This document shows positions 48,001 to 60,507 of a DNA stretch of 64,000 nucleotides, piece after piece. The notes below the pieces were generated by a model, which saw nothing but the letters and a program-made list of their open reading frames with translations, had not been told where the DNA came from and did no database searches. A program made the position numbers and the translations under genes. Numbering within the stretch: position 1 is the stretch's first letter; each line of letters opens with the position of its first letter. Source of the stretch: Branchiostoma floridae. Lineage: Eukaryota > Chordata > Leptocardii > Amphioxiformes > Branchiostomatidae. The stretch lies in the NCBI RefSeq assembly GCF_000003815.2, contig NC_049995.1, positions 1,290,330-1,354,329 on the forward strand, given 5' to 3'.

Positions 48001-51000
48001 ATCAGGTTGCCTTCCTATTGTATACAATGTAGGTTCTGTCTCTCTGCCAATGAAAGAAGGCATGAAGTCAGAAAAGATTCCAGGGCTTTTTTAAAGAAGG
48101 GTGCTGCACCCCCATGCCCTGACCATGTGCCCCCTTACCCTGGGGAGCAGATCCTCCAACAAGCATTATCATAACAATTCTGATTGACCAGGGATGCCAC
48201 TAGGTCACATGTGGCCTCAGTCTTCAACTGCTATGTGACCTGTCTGACAGTAATTTTGCCTCCCAGGAAGCCTTAGAATGATGCCCCAATTTAACTCAAA
48301 ATTGTCAAAAACTCCTGGAAGAGGAACCCCAACATCAACCCCATTCCCCGTGCTTGGTCGCTCTGCTCCATTGCAGTGTTTCGCCTTTTTTTGCAGAAAA
48401 ATCTCTGGATACCTTAAGTTTATTAGATGGCTTAAGATTTGCTCCAGTTTGTATTTTTCTCTTGTGCTTTTGTTTCTAGTCTCTATGTTAACTAACGCTT
48501 TGTTTCCTGGATTATTTCACAGATTTGAAGCACAAAAGCAGAACTCTGATGGCTACAGTCGACAGCTCCCATGATGCACCTGTATTTCCCATAATCCTGG
48601 TTGGTGTGGTCAGTGGAGTGGTCATTCTACTGGCAATGCTCCTGCTCTGTGCTGCATGTACTCAAAAGTAAGGATCAACCTATAGATGCAGTCTCCATCC
48701 CTGTGTACAGTATAATAATACATGTTGTGATAGGGAAAATATGAGTGGTATCATGGTGGTAGACAGAAGATTAATCATTATGCTAATTAGTAATATGATC
48801 TGCTGATTTGAAGACCTGTTTGTGGAACTCTCTCTAGTTAGTAATCTATGGTAATCGGCTAACTTCATTTTGCCTACCAGTGGTCAAATACCCGGATATT
48901 CATTTGTAAACAAAAACGACAATGGCTTGTTTGGGGAACAGCCTGATGGTGTTTACCATTCCTCGGATAGGACTTTAAATGGAGGTTCTGTGCAGATGTT
49001 TGAGGATAGCCACACCGCAAGCACGTAAAAGAACCCATCACACTTATCGAAAACATTAGGGGCCCTTCCCGGTGTGAGCTGCAATTGGGGCAGTTACTCT
49101 CATATTGAAGCCACTGAGTTAGCACTGAATTACAGCCTCACCTGACCCTTGCGACTGTTGTATTGAGGTCACCCGAGTTAGCGCCAAATGGCTACTGCGC
49201 ACATTTCCAATTAGCCCCCTTTTTGTAAGCTAGATACCTTGTATCGATGATAACATATCTTGGACCAACTGTGTCAAGGCTGTGAACTATATGTAATCAA
49301 AGTGATGAAGGCTGTGATGATTCAGGTTTCCATAGTGATAGATCTGTGATGATTCAGTTTTTTACAGTGATATATCTAGAGACTCTTGATCTCCTATTTG
49401 ATTGTCTGTCATTGTTATAAAGTCCTGAGTTCCTGCAGGTCCACAAACCAATCCACTGATTTTTTCCAGGCCATTTTTTTAGACTCGGGTTCTGTAAGTA
49501 ATTCTGGTTTCATAGCAGTACCCACCCCTAGGCTTCTTTAGACTAATTGCAAGTATTGATACAAAGACAAGACAATGCAGTTGTGCCGATGTTGACAGGA
49601 TATATCTTCTTGTATAGACAGGTGAGTGAGGAGGCGATCCCCACGGCTAAGGACAGCGGGATCACCATCACCAGGAGTCGCAGTCTGGTAGGGCTTTTTC
49701 TATATGATTTTAAAGATTGAAAAACACATTTTTACATTAATACAACAAAGTACATGGTTAGTACAATAAAGTTCATGCATGTGCAAGTTGTATGAAGGGT
49801 TTTTAGGAAATTGATTGTTAGTCATGATAAAACTCAATTGAACTACCCTTTGATGCAACCAGCTTTGATTGCTACTCTCCCAACCACATATTTACACTTT
49901 TATTTTTGTATCATGTACATGTAAGCTTAGATATAACAAGTACACATGCACGAGGGGAATTCAATAATTTCTTAGTCTGACACAGAAATAATGGACAACG
50001 CTCAAATTTCAGGGGTATAGCTTGCCTTTTATCAGGATCCACCAAAGTTCGAGTCATTGTGGTCATTACTTTGCAAGCAGTATCCTACTAGAAATCAATA
50101 TGAACAGAGGTCAGATACATAAGTAAAAAAAAATACTACAGCTGTATGGGTCGATTGTTATGCCACGAAATGTAGAATGACATTGTGTTCCTCATCATTT
50201 GCATATTTGGGACAAATCAATTGGTCCCTTTCCCTCCCCCTGATGTAGAATGTGGACAGCAGGAACATAGTCAGTGCTGACCAGGGGAGTCGACTGGCCG
50301 CACACGACCGGCCGGAGTCGGGAGAGCTGCTGGGCGTTGGCATGGCAACCAAGGAAAATGGAGCGGTCGGAGTTAGTGGAGCTGAAGGTCAGTTTGTCTA
50401 TAGGATGAAGTTTTTTTCACAAATTGTTTAAATTTTAAATTTACAGTAATATGCCAAAGATCATCTTGGTTTTTGTCCCCATTGCAATCGCTCGATGATC
50501 AATGTAGGTTTAAAATTTACATTTTCTAAATAGCCTAAAGAATGTTACAGTATTATTGTGGGTTTTGAAAAATGTTGCAGTAGTGATGAGCACCCAGATA
50601 GCTGGGTTTGGTTTTTGTATTTTGGATGCATGGGTGCATATATGCAAGAGGACAATCTTTATATTTCAGAGAGAGAAACTTGTTACAAGATTTGGCTTAA
50701 AAAAGGAGATTTTGAAAGTGACTATGATAGATCTACAAAAATGTTCATACATGTACATGTACCTCAGCTGTGAGTGTGTAACCTATAGCTATGTGTGGCT
50801 TGTGTACACAACAGTACATGTTGCAAGTCTTTACTTGATTCATAAGGACCTACAATATTATGAATACGTTTCCCTCTAGATGCCTAATATTAAATTATTT
50901 GCCTTGCTAAGTTAACTTAGACATGCTATGCATCAAAACTTAGTGTATGGTAAAGAACGAATGAAAATCAAATTATGTCCTCACAGATTTGTTGCCCTGT

Positions 51001-54000
51001 CAATGTTTCAAACAGTCAAGTGTTTTTTTTCCAGCTGGTGATCCTGACTGGCACAGGAAGTCCATGTCCTCAAGGAAACTACCTGAGCTTCCCACACCAC
51101 CTCCGACAGACGGTGGGAGGGAGGGCAAAGGACAGAAGAGCAGTCGGCAGGGCGAGGTTAGTGTGGTTAGAATTAATCTTCTCCTTTCATACAGATAATT
51201 CGATGTTCCCATGAACTCACACTAGTACTGTACCATTGACAGCATGTTGGACAAACACTAGATTCTCCTTTAGCTCACATCATTGCCTTCAGCAATAGTT
51301 TCTTTCCATAGAGCTCTCTCTGGAAGTTTTTCCATCCAGAATACATTTTACCTGCAATCCTTTAAAGGAGAGGATAGTTAAGGCCTTTTTTAGTTTTTAG
51401 AATGGTAGCCCTCTTGCCTTTTGTGGATGTCAGCCTTATACCTTATAAGAAAGCCTAGTCTGAGACCAGAAATTACATATGACATGTAAAACGGTCTTTC
51501 AAATTGTTTGAGAGTTGAAACCCCCAGAGTGGTAGCAGAGCGTGACACACCTGCCCCCCCCCCCCTCAGGTGACGGATACCTCGGAGCCCCAGGAGTCTC
51601 AGTACGAGTCAGCGTCCAGTCGAGGAGCGGAGGGGCCGTACGAGTCCATCCCTGACAGAAACTTCCCGTCCCAGGATGACCTGTACGAAGCAGTGAAGGA
51701 CGACGACTCTGGCGGGCGTCGCCGCGAGGCTGGGTACGCCAGGATGAGGGATGTAGAACAACAAGGGTACGGGACTAAGCCTGCTGCTTTTTTTATGCCT
51801 CTGGAAGTGCAATTGCGTGGGCCTTTCTTAACTTCATGGTCTTTTCAGTTTTCACTCTTGGGATATTCATGTACATATTACACATACTGCACACACACAT
51901 GCACACACAAACCTGCACACACACACCTATACATACACACATACCCGCACACACACACACACATGCACACACACACCTCCATAGGCACATACATTGTATC
52001 CTGACATGAACAGAAGCTACATTGCTGTATGTGTTTCTGTATTTTACTGTCAAAATAGACAAACTTCTATGGGTAAAATTATATGGTTAACTTGTTCATG
52101 TAAAGGTTGTTTGTATTGCTTTCTAATTTACCTACATGTAATCTTACCCAGTGTGGTGAGTGGTGAACTGGGCGAAACAACAGGAGCTGTTGGAGGTGCT
52201 GAATCGATTGAGCTGTCTGAGGTCGCTCCACCAGTGCCTGTTAAAAACTACGACCCCAATGACATGCTGGAGGATGGAGATGGGACAGCTCAACAGGCAG
52301 CAGCTGCAGCAGACAGCAAAAAGACCCCCGACTACACAGAAGTGACAGCTCGGGAGAGTCTGGCCAGCATCAGGCAGAGGGAGGCCGCTGCAAGTCAGGC
52401 GAATCCCAATGTGTACTATGAGGTGAGCACAAGTCAAAGGTCAAGTGTTGTGGGAACCAGCTACAATGTATTACAAACTGATGAAACTATATAGGTAATG
52501 CCCAAGGGATGGGTATTGCAATGAATTCTGGGACAGTTCCAGAATCCTCCTTTGATAATGGCAAGCAACTGACAATTACAGCACATACACTGTGATACAG
52601 CATTATTTGCACATAAATTTGTATTATGTAAATTGTAACATGTCAACTATCATAACTTTGCTGGGTATGGGAATACCATGATACTTAAAATGGTGTTATC
52701 CAGGCCTTCTCAAGAATGTCCTGAATACCTTGATATTTTAATTACCGATGACACATGATCTCTTTCAGTGTGCCAGTATTAGGTAAGGTAAGCAAAATTC
52801 GGAGAGTTGACTATGTAAGAAAATGGTATCCATGCATTTTATTCATTTTTGCACCGTAGTACTACACATGTTTTTTAAGTGTAATTAAGTGTCACTAAGT
52901 TACATGTAAGTGTGGTACAACAATTCAGAATGATAATGTACTGTTCTTAGGTTCAGGATAATGTGTACGCCCAGGTGGACAACGGCACCACCCCGTCAGG
53001 AAGCACTGCTGCCCCGTCCCCTCTGTCAACCCCCCCACCCCTGCCAGATGCACACCCCCCAGGGAGGAGCAGTCTGTCCCCGGCCCCAGGTGGACGACCC
53101 CCTGCCCTGAGGACCACAGCACCAGATAACATCCACCTCCACCTGCCTGACCCTGGCAGGAACTCCGCTGCATCAGGTCAGTCGAACCCTGGAAATACAA
53201 TACCACAGCCATGATATTGTTCCATATCTGACGAACAGTACATTGAGAATAAATGTGGTGTATTCCACATCACCTGACATATCCATCTGTAGGTATTATT
53301 GTCGGATGGCCAGCGGGAGGGCTGTGATAGAGCAGGGGGAATATACTGTGTTGTATTCTTGTTATTACCCATATAAGGCATACATTGCAATGCAAAAATG
53401 CACCAGAGGCTGATAGAATTTGGTATTCTCTCACAAAAAATTGCAACAACATCAACTCAGCAGCGGTTCATGAGGGGCACACGAAATGTGTGAATGTGAC
53501 AAGTTATGGCCCGGTCCGGTACACCCGTATCAAACATTTTCGCGTCACAGGTATGACATAAAGTATTTAGATACAGACCAGTCTAGAACATCATGTACAA
53601 ATGTATTGCTGTTTCTCTGCTGTGTATACTGTTTGTTGTAGTGCAGTATCTTATTGGTGTGTTCTTCATACTTCCAGAGATCAATTGATGAAATATCGTA
53701 TTTGGTGCTAACAGTAACTACACGTACTCTTCCAGACATGCGGGACTATGAAGAGATCAATGACATGCCCACAGCAGCTCCCCCTACTGACCTGTATGAA
53801 ACTGTAGGAGACAGCATGGATCAGCCTACAGCAGCTGTTGTCAGCAGGCCTGCTGGTACAGCTGGACAGGCTGTTTATGCCAAGGTAAGCTGGTAAAACT
53901 CCCAGTGTTTAATGCCTCAAACTTGTATGTACATTATTACATAGAATAGACTTGACTATTAGGCATTCTAGGATTCAAACTGGTAGTAACATGTCATACT

Positions 54001-55226
54001 GACACCAGTAGCTGTCAGTTTGTGCTAGTGACAGCTACAAGCATCTGCAGAATGCAGCTACATTCATCTGTCACAGGTGCTTCTCATCCTAGAGAATATC
54101 AAACCATATTTAAATTGAGTTAGCTCCTATCAACAATGGAATGTTGTAATATCACGTCATATCTTGTCTGAGTACTCAATCAAAGTTGCTTGTTTTTGTT
54201 ATATAAAACTTATTAATGTATTTTACAACTGCCTTGGTTGACTGAATTCATATTTATTTTGGATGCCTTTCTGATATCGTACATAATGTGGTTCTACTTT
54301 ACATATGCTATGATATGACATCTGGAATGATGAATATGTCAGTGATGACAGCATTTGTTCACCTGTCAACTGTCTGCCCATTTATCAGATAAACAAAGAG
54401 CGCAGCAAATCAACCAAAGAGGGACAAGATGTGCCAAAGCCTCAGGCAAGTTTCCCTGGAGAATAATTTGAATTGTCATTCAGACCTATATTGTATTTGT
54501 ACATTCTTTTAAATACATGAATTGATTTGGAAGCAAAGATTTTAATATTTTTTTATGATTTTAATGTTGATTTCTTTACAGGACAGAGGTACCAAAGCAC
54601 ACACCATCCACGCTGTGGACCAGCACTCTCTGCAGGCATCCTTGGGCGTGGCAGGGTCACAGGTCAATGAACTCTATGCACAGGTCAACAAGTCCAGCCG
54701 AAAGAGCCAGAAAGCATCTAGTGGACATGGCAGTGAGGTAGAACCCCCCTATAGTAAAGTGAAAGAATCCACTGGGGGAGCTGGTGCAGAACTACCTTAC
54801 AGCAGGGTGAAGGAACCTGTGGGGGGTGGTCAGGTGGAACCCCCCTACAGTAGAGTAAAGGATGGCGCCAATTCTACAGGGCAGGAGGGGGCGACGAGCA
54901 ACCTTGTGGATGCAATGGATGATGGGTATGCCACCCTGAAGGATCCACAGGGCATGGGCACTAGAGCTGGCCAGGATAGTATCCCATCAGCCCCTGGTGG
55001 GCAGCTGGGCAGAATTACTATTGTAGCGGAGGGGGAAGACCTGGAGGGTTACGAGAACCTGGGGGACTGGCAACCTGATGCAGTTATACCAAAGGATCAG
55101 CAGGGGGCATCGCCAGGTCAGCGCAAACTTGGCGAAACCTTCTGGCAGAAGGCTGAACATTTGTACGACGAAATCCCGCAGACCAAGGCAGAAGACGAGG
55201 ATCTCATCCCCACCACCGAGTTGTGA
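45004..55226 (+). CDS. PAG1: PAG1/Cbp-like transmembrane adaptor (780 aa)
   Basis: Thirteen exons join with matching phases: 45004-45110, 46819-46951, 47880-47961, 48523-48667, 49618-49687, 50249-50387, 51035-51156, 51570-51766, 52152-52422, 52951-53176, 53736-53884, 54389-54445 and 54582-55226. Seen: signal peptide about 1-24; PGH[ST] repeats 52-73; membrane segment 128-149; CAAC 150-153 (palmitoylation position of CSSC in PAG1); SRKLPELPTPPP 238-249; GPYESI 288-293; DLYEAV 303-308; APPVPVK 357-363; DYEEI 501-505; and C-terminal TTEL, a class I PDZ ligand like ITRL in human PAG1. Known: PAG1 in lipid rafts, phosphorylated on tyrosine, recruits Csk to inhibit Src kinases. About 19 cytoplasmic tyrosines, including YSKV, YSRV, YSRV at 623, 639 and 655 (Csk-SH2-like) and YENL at 723 (GRB2-like). 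Human PAG1 is 432 aa, with a very short ectodomain. Exons 2 and 3 are the least certain. Confidence 0.85.
45420..45640. repeat. CA-rich microsatellite region
   Basis: Interrupted (CA)n and CACATACA runs within intron 1 of the PAG1-like gene. The remaining intron 1 (45641-46298) is AT-rich with nothing recognised. Confidence 0.9.
46299..46505. mobile_element. TACTGTAAATGCA MITE, copy 2
   Basis: TACTGTAAATGCATTTAAGT at the left and ACATTTCTGCATTTACAGTA at the right, with TA at both ends. Interior closely follows the copy at 2894-3105, including CTCTTACTGCCATG and AACCGCGAACATTAAAC. Confidence 0.85.
46862..46925 (+). repeat. 12-bp coding minisatellite (PGHT/PGHS)
   Basis: CACACCTGGGCA/CTCACCTGGGCA units in exon 2 of the PAG1-like gene. 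The unit is a multiple of three, so copy-number change would keep the frame and lengthen a Thr/Ser-Pro stalk in the ectodomain. Confidence 0.8.
47208..47392. mobile_element. CAGGGCTC-type MITE, short copy
   Basis: Starts CAGGGCTCGAAATACTACCT and ends TATTTCAAGCCCTG, with ATTTT directly on each side (47203-47207 and 47393-47397), a 5-base target duplication. The centre present in the 62939 copy is deleted. Confidence 0.85.
48880..49230 (+). mobile_element. SINE-derived segment with a possible alternative last exon
   Basis: From about 48953 the sequence follows the SINE body and tail (CGGATAGGACTTTAAATGGA, GCACGTAAAAGAACCCATCA, two copies of the GAGGTCACC..AGTTAGCGC tail). A TTTTGCCTACCAG acceptor at 48880-48892 would join exon 4 in frame and add about 49 codons (NGQIPGYSFVNKNDNG ... 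EDSHTAST) before TAA. This would be a short-tailed isoform without the tyrosine array. Possibly chance. Confidence 0.45.
51880..51985. repeat. CA-rich microsatellite
   Basis: ACACACATGCACACACA-type interrupted repeat in an intron of the PAG1-like gene. A 144-codon frame running into it from exon 8 is read-through past the donor. Confidence 0.9.
53240..53561. mobile_element. relative of the 37119-37660 element
   Basis: GAATAAATGTGGTGTATTCC and GAATATACTGTGTTGTATTC form the hairpin ends. Downstream AAAATGCACCAGAGGCTGA, GGCCCGGTCCGGTACACCC and CAGGTATGACATAAA match the larger block of the first copy. Confidence 0.65.
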
Positions 55227-58190
55227 AGGTCAAACAACAACAGTCTTGAAGGTCACTACAACACCAAACACTCTGTCATACCAAAAATATGTCCAAAATA
55301 TCTCCAGCTCATATCAATAGTGGTACAGTCACGCAAACTTATGCGGGATTGCACTGAATGGTGTAATTTTGCAAAAGGCATTTTGCATACTCATGCCAAT
55401 TGGTGCCAGCTTGTTGCCTGAAATTTCAATTTCCAATGGTTTGTATCTGCTTTGGAGCCCAAACTGATAATATGTCTTCTGTGGTTACGTAATACATTTT
55501 TTCGCAGGTAACTGTGACCACAACCAGCGCAATTTGATGCAGTCCATTGAGCTACCTACTTTCCTGCTGGGTTACCTAATAAGGTAGATCTCTGGCCATG
55601 TCTGTCTTTGGCACATTCTGCACTGTTAGATGGCCAGGAGCAAAATGATCTTTGCTTACAGTCTTCCTTAGGATATCTAAATGTCTTGTGTGTTGCACAG
55701 AAGTTACTGATTAGCAACTGGGCATTGCCTTGCATCTAACTTAGTAAATTTTGATAACATGTCTGCTCAGCAAGTTACTAATCATGCTATCATAATAGTA
55801 ATTGACTGAAGATCAGCATAGCAATTATTGGACTTAGTCTAGGTATTGACTCTTCCCCTCGGACCTGTCAGCAAGTTAACACTTTTCTTCTTAATAGGTT
55901 GAGATAACGATGCCAAATATTGCCTCCTTGCTAGCACTGTGTTAGAAATAATGACATGAGATGCCTCATGTAGGTGCTAGCTGTCTTCTTGCTGTGATAG
56001 ACGAATGATAAAACTTTTGGTTAAGCTGCTTAGCATCAATCTAGGGAAGACATGCTAGACAAAGTTATTTTATAATATCTAGCAAATGCTGCTCCAGTCA
56101 CTGCCAAGATCTAGCCAAGCACATACTCTTAGCTTTAGCTTGTAGCCCATGACAAGGTATCTGCCACAGTAACAGTCGAGCGGATTGCTTCAATTCCAAA
56201 AAAAAGTATTTGGATAACGACTATGATTATACAATAAATTGAGAAGTAACTTAAAAGTTACATTTGTACTACAGTTTTAACAGTGATGTGATACTTATTC
56301 TTAAGATGCTCAATAAAGACAGTTCTAGAGGTTTGTGGGGGGTTTAGGCTTACTGCACAATATACAATGTGTTTTACTGAATTGCTAAATGGACTTTGAA
56401 TTACATGTTTTGAAATACCCAAAAGCAGACTATGACTCTATTGTATTTACCACAAATACTCCAGTGCTGTTAAAAGTACATTGGTGTTCAGACTGCTGCA
56501 ATGCATCAAGATGCATAAGGTATCAGAGAATGTATTGTCGGACACTTTAGATATACCCACATGTATTAGGAACTTTGGGATTGATATCTAGTTACTTGTC
56601 TGACAGGGCTGCAGTCCATTGGATCCCAGTCTTTACATTCTTTTTGCTACATTTGTTTTGTGCTTGTGAAAACTGAATTTTCAACCTGTTAGAGAATGAT
56701 TATCATCATGTACAAGTGTTTGTGTGATTGATCTCCTGTATTGCCTGCTTTTTGCTTCAGTTTTTGTTTTTATTAAGTCTGTAGTGAGAGGAACGTATGA
56801 AATAGAAATGCTCACAACAGAAAACAAGGTCATTATTATTTTGTTTACACGTTGTTAGCACTTCTTTACAATACTTCTTTCCAGATCTTATGATTTTATT
56901 GTGTGTCAGTTTAACAGGATGGTATTGAAGCATGGGTTTTAAAACCACTACAAACTACTTATTGCATCTTGGGAGATGCATCATTTCAGACAATATAGAT
57001 ATATAGATTGGGGAGAGATAGTGAGGAGGGTGCAAAAGTTAGTACGGCAGTGTTGATACTGCATTGCAATGCTAAAGCTTGTAAGCTGTTACTGTAACAG
57101 TAGCTCCCAGGAAAGTAATTTTTTAATGGTATTCAACAATTTTACTGAAATGTTATTCTTGGCAGCTTACATGTGAATATTCATACTATATTTAGCCACC
57201 AAAGATATGCATGTGTTTGTTATGCAATGATATGTTTATATGATGTAGATGATTATTAATATTGACCAGTGTCACTTTTGTATTAGCCATGGTCTGAGAT
57301 TATGCTTGATGAACTCTAGATCTAATAGTGTGTTAAACTTCAACTCCCATAATACATTAAGACTGTCATAATTTTTCTTAGATCTTGAAATTTAAAGACA
57401 ATTCTGCATCAGTAATCCTGGTGAATGCACACTTGAGATGGCCTCAATAAGACTTTTGAAAATATGTGACAGTCTTAGGGTATCCGGTGGAGTTTCAAGT
57501 CTTATAAAGAGTTGAATTTACAAATGTCTGATTCAGTACATGTTCTTAGTTGTGGTACACATGTAGTTAGAACGTATGTACTCCCAGAGATTTGCTAGAC
57601 CTACAGCATTGCTGAATACATTTTACAACATAGGATTTCTGTGACACACTAAAAAGCCAATCTAAGTGAAATTTTATGAAGCATAGAAAATGTTTGGCTT
57701 ATTTCTTTTCCGCAGTGCTATCAGTATGGCATATTCCAACTTTCTTCATGCTGATTTTTATAAGCCAAGTTTCACTGAGGCTAGAATGAAGTAAGCTTGG
57801 GCAGCTTTCATATATTCATACAAATGTAGGTCTTGAGTTGCATTGACCCTACCATAGTGCTCTAAGCTTATGATGTACAAAATAACATGTTGCTCTGTTT
57901 CACAGTGTAATTTTGTAACACAGAATATCTTACTTAACGGAGTAGGAATGAAGTCATATATTGCTGATTCTATTGATTTAAACCTTTCTATAGGATAAGA
58001 ATCATGGCAATTGTAGTTGGCAATGCCTCCTGGCTGGGGCCTTACTACAACTTGTTCTGTAGGAAACAGTAACTATTGAAGCATCTTTGTCCCGAGAGGG
58101 TGCAAATCTTGTGTATATTTGGTTCTGCTATAGGCTGTATATGTATCAGAGAGATTATCATTTTATAATAAACTATACAAGACAATGAAG
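55227..58190 (+). promoter_or_regulatory. PAG1: long 3' UTR of the PAG1-like gene
   Basis: About 2.9 kb with no repeat match and no supported exon. AATAAA at 56312-56317 and 58167-58172 could define short and long 3' UTRs. The freedom from transposons up to the second signal contrasts with the rest of the window and supports a transcribed, constrained tail. Confidence 0.5.
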
Positions 58191-58228
58191 AGTTGAATGT
58201 GTTCTATAGACACGCACAATTATGTATC

Positions 58229-58405
58229 ATGCAGTCTAAACTGCATCATGTTTGGTGTAAGCATTTGACTCTGAATCTAGAGGTCCTGAGTTTGATATAT
58301 ATACCCGCCGTGCCCCCGACGTTGTGCCCTTGGGAAAGGCACTTAGCACAACTTTCCTTACTTCAACCAGGTGTAAAAATGGGTACCTGACTTCAGTCGG
58401 GAAGG
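58229..58405 (+). mobile_element. tRNA-headed SINE, 5' part
   Basis: Head region GACTCTGAATCTAGAGGTCC and TGAGTTTGATATATATACCC (weakened B box), then TTGTGCCCTTGGGAAAGGCA, CTTTCCTTACTTCAACCAGG and AATGGGTACCTGACTTCAGT, as in the 21975 copy. Confidence 0.8.
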
Positions 58406-58699
58406 TAAAACAACAACAAAAGAAGACCTTTACCTTACGTCTGTACTGTGTATGTGGCACTCTTTTTTATAAGTTATTAACTTGAGTGCAGTGCCACATT
58501 GTCCTCGTCAGTCTGAAAGCAAATAGAAAAAAAAGTGCCAAAAGTGGTATAGTTTTAGTTTTTTATAATTGTTAAAATTATATCCTGGGAAAGGGATGCA
58601 CACTTCAATCATTTATTACACCCCCCTGGTACGGCACACCAGGAGAACATCATAGTCACACAAGTCTTGTATTGTGCACGTCACCACTTGATAGACACC

Positions 58700-59145
58700 A
58701 ATGTCCCAGGTTACACCAGATGGAATATACCGGTATAAAACTGGTTTTTCCTATTGGACCAGGCAGGAAAAAAACGGACCTGAAAAAAATCGGTGACCGG
58801 ATGTTAGACCTATTGGGAAAAAGAACACATTATATGATCAGGAATTTACACGTTTTAGGGCTTACTTGTTGAAGCAAATAACAAGAGCGAAGTAGAGTAG
58901 AGTCTATAGTCATTTGTACCAAGTTTCACAGCCAATCGTACAGGGGAAGATAGCCTTGTAGGATTTTATAATGCCAAATGGAGTCGAATACATGAAACAG
59001 ATTTTTTTGTACTTTGAAATGGACCATAAAAAAGTGTTTTGATTATCGTCCGTTCACTAGTTCTCACCTACTGAATCAGGTCCGGACCGGGACCTAATCC
59101 TCTGGACCTGAACCGGATTTTCTGTACCGGTACCCACCCCTACTA
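58700..59145. mobile_element. CCGGTACCCACCCCTA-ended repeat
   Basis: Right end TGTACCGGTACCCACCCCTA. Interior has paired motifs such as ACCGGTATAAAACTGG, GGTCCGGACCGGGACCTAAT and TTGGACCAGGCAGG. It resembles hAT-type MITEs beginning TAGGGGTGGGTACCGGT. The left end is not certain. Confidence 0.5.
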
Positions 59146-60507
59146 GCTACTATTGATTACCAGTTCATCCATCTGATATATGCACCATTTATGCACCAAA
59201 CATAATACTTAGGAACTCAGTCTGGTTTGTTCACTGGACAAGTTTAATAGTTTCGACATCAGCAGTGCAGGTTGATTGCCATCAGCTCGATCGTCTACAG
59301 CCAGAACTGACCAAATAAAATACAAGGCACAGAGTGCAGCTTTACCTTATCATATATCAACACAGTTAGGCACGTCACGGTGTTTTCCATACCAACACAT
59401 GCATGTACTTACGATCATGCTATCTGCAGTGTGCCGACATGCATTAACCATTTTCCTGCCGACTTCTGTCATAGGGGAATGGATTATATGTAACTAATGG
59501 ATTCGTACATGTAAGATACAAGACTCTAATGTTTACCACCATACAGTTACATTTCTCAGCCACAGAATTATCTACATCGATCATCGATACAAGAGACAGA
59601 CATGTTGACAGACGAACTCAGTGTGTCAAATCTGGAATGATCACAGTTGTTACTTTGTTTTTCTAACCTTTTGGAATATCAACTGTATTTCAAGAACACC
59701 CCTCAAATGTAGCTCTCACAAGATTGTTTCATATCTAGTAATTTAAGTTTGCTTTAAACAGTTTGCTAGTATACATGTATATTTGCCCATGACTGCAGTG
59801 ATGTTTCCAGGTTTGACTGGTCACAAGGTTAGAGGTAGCAAACCTGACTCTAAATTGCATGGAACCTTCAAGGATGAATTGTAGTACTAATAAAGGCTTT
59901 CTCCAACAAAATATTTGAACCCACACATGTAACTTGCACAATTATGAAACAACGATGTCTACTTAAACTACAAAATGAAGAATTAAAAAGAAAGAGCTGT
60001 TCATAGGAAGCCTGATAAAACTTATTCTAGAATGGGTGTACATGTAAGCTCATGGCTACATATTAAAAATATACTATTTTCCCACAATAACCACTAACAT
60101 TGGGGTATTCAGCTTGGTTTAACATATATCATTATGGATGGTTGTCAGTGATGTTGTGATAGTTATTAAGCAGTTTTCATAGAAAGTAATTATTGTCATA
60201 AACTTCTCATGATCATAAAGAAACTGTAGCAGTATTACAAAACAGCACATGGATGAATTCCTGCCTAGAATTTCACAGCTATATATATATATGCAATGTA
60301 GTATTATCTGAATTGATTACCTAATTGTATCTTAATTGCAAACTATCATGGCCATATGAGAAGCTTATACAAATGGAATGTGACTCATACAAAAAGTAGC
60401 TTAGAAAACACAAACATGAGAAGACACAATAATGGACAAATAAAACTGCCTAAAAATGTGGCATGCATCAAAACTAAAAGGAGGGGCTCCTGAAGGGGTG
60501 GACCAGT
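59146..60507. other. intergenic, nothing recognised
   Basis: AT-rich sequence between the PAG1-like and JPT-like genes, presumably including the 3' UTR of the latter. Confidence 0.4.
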
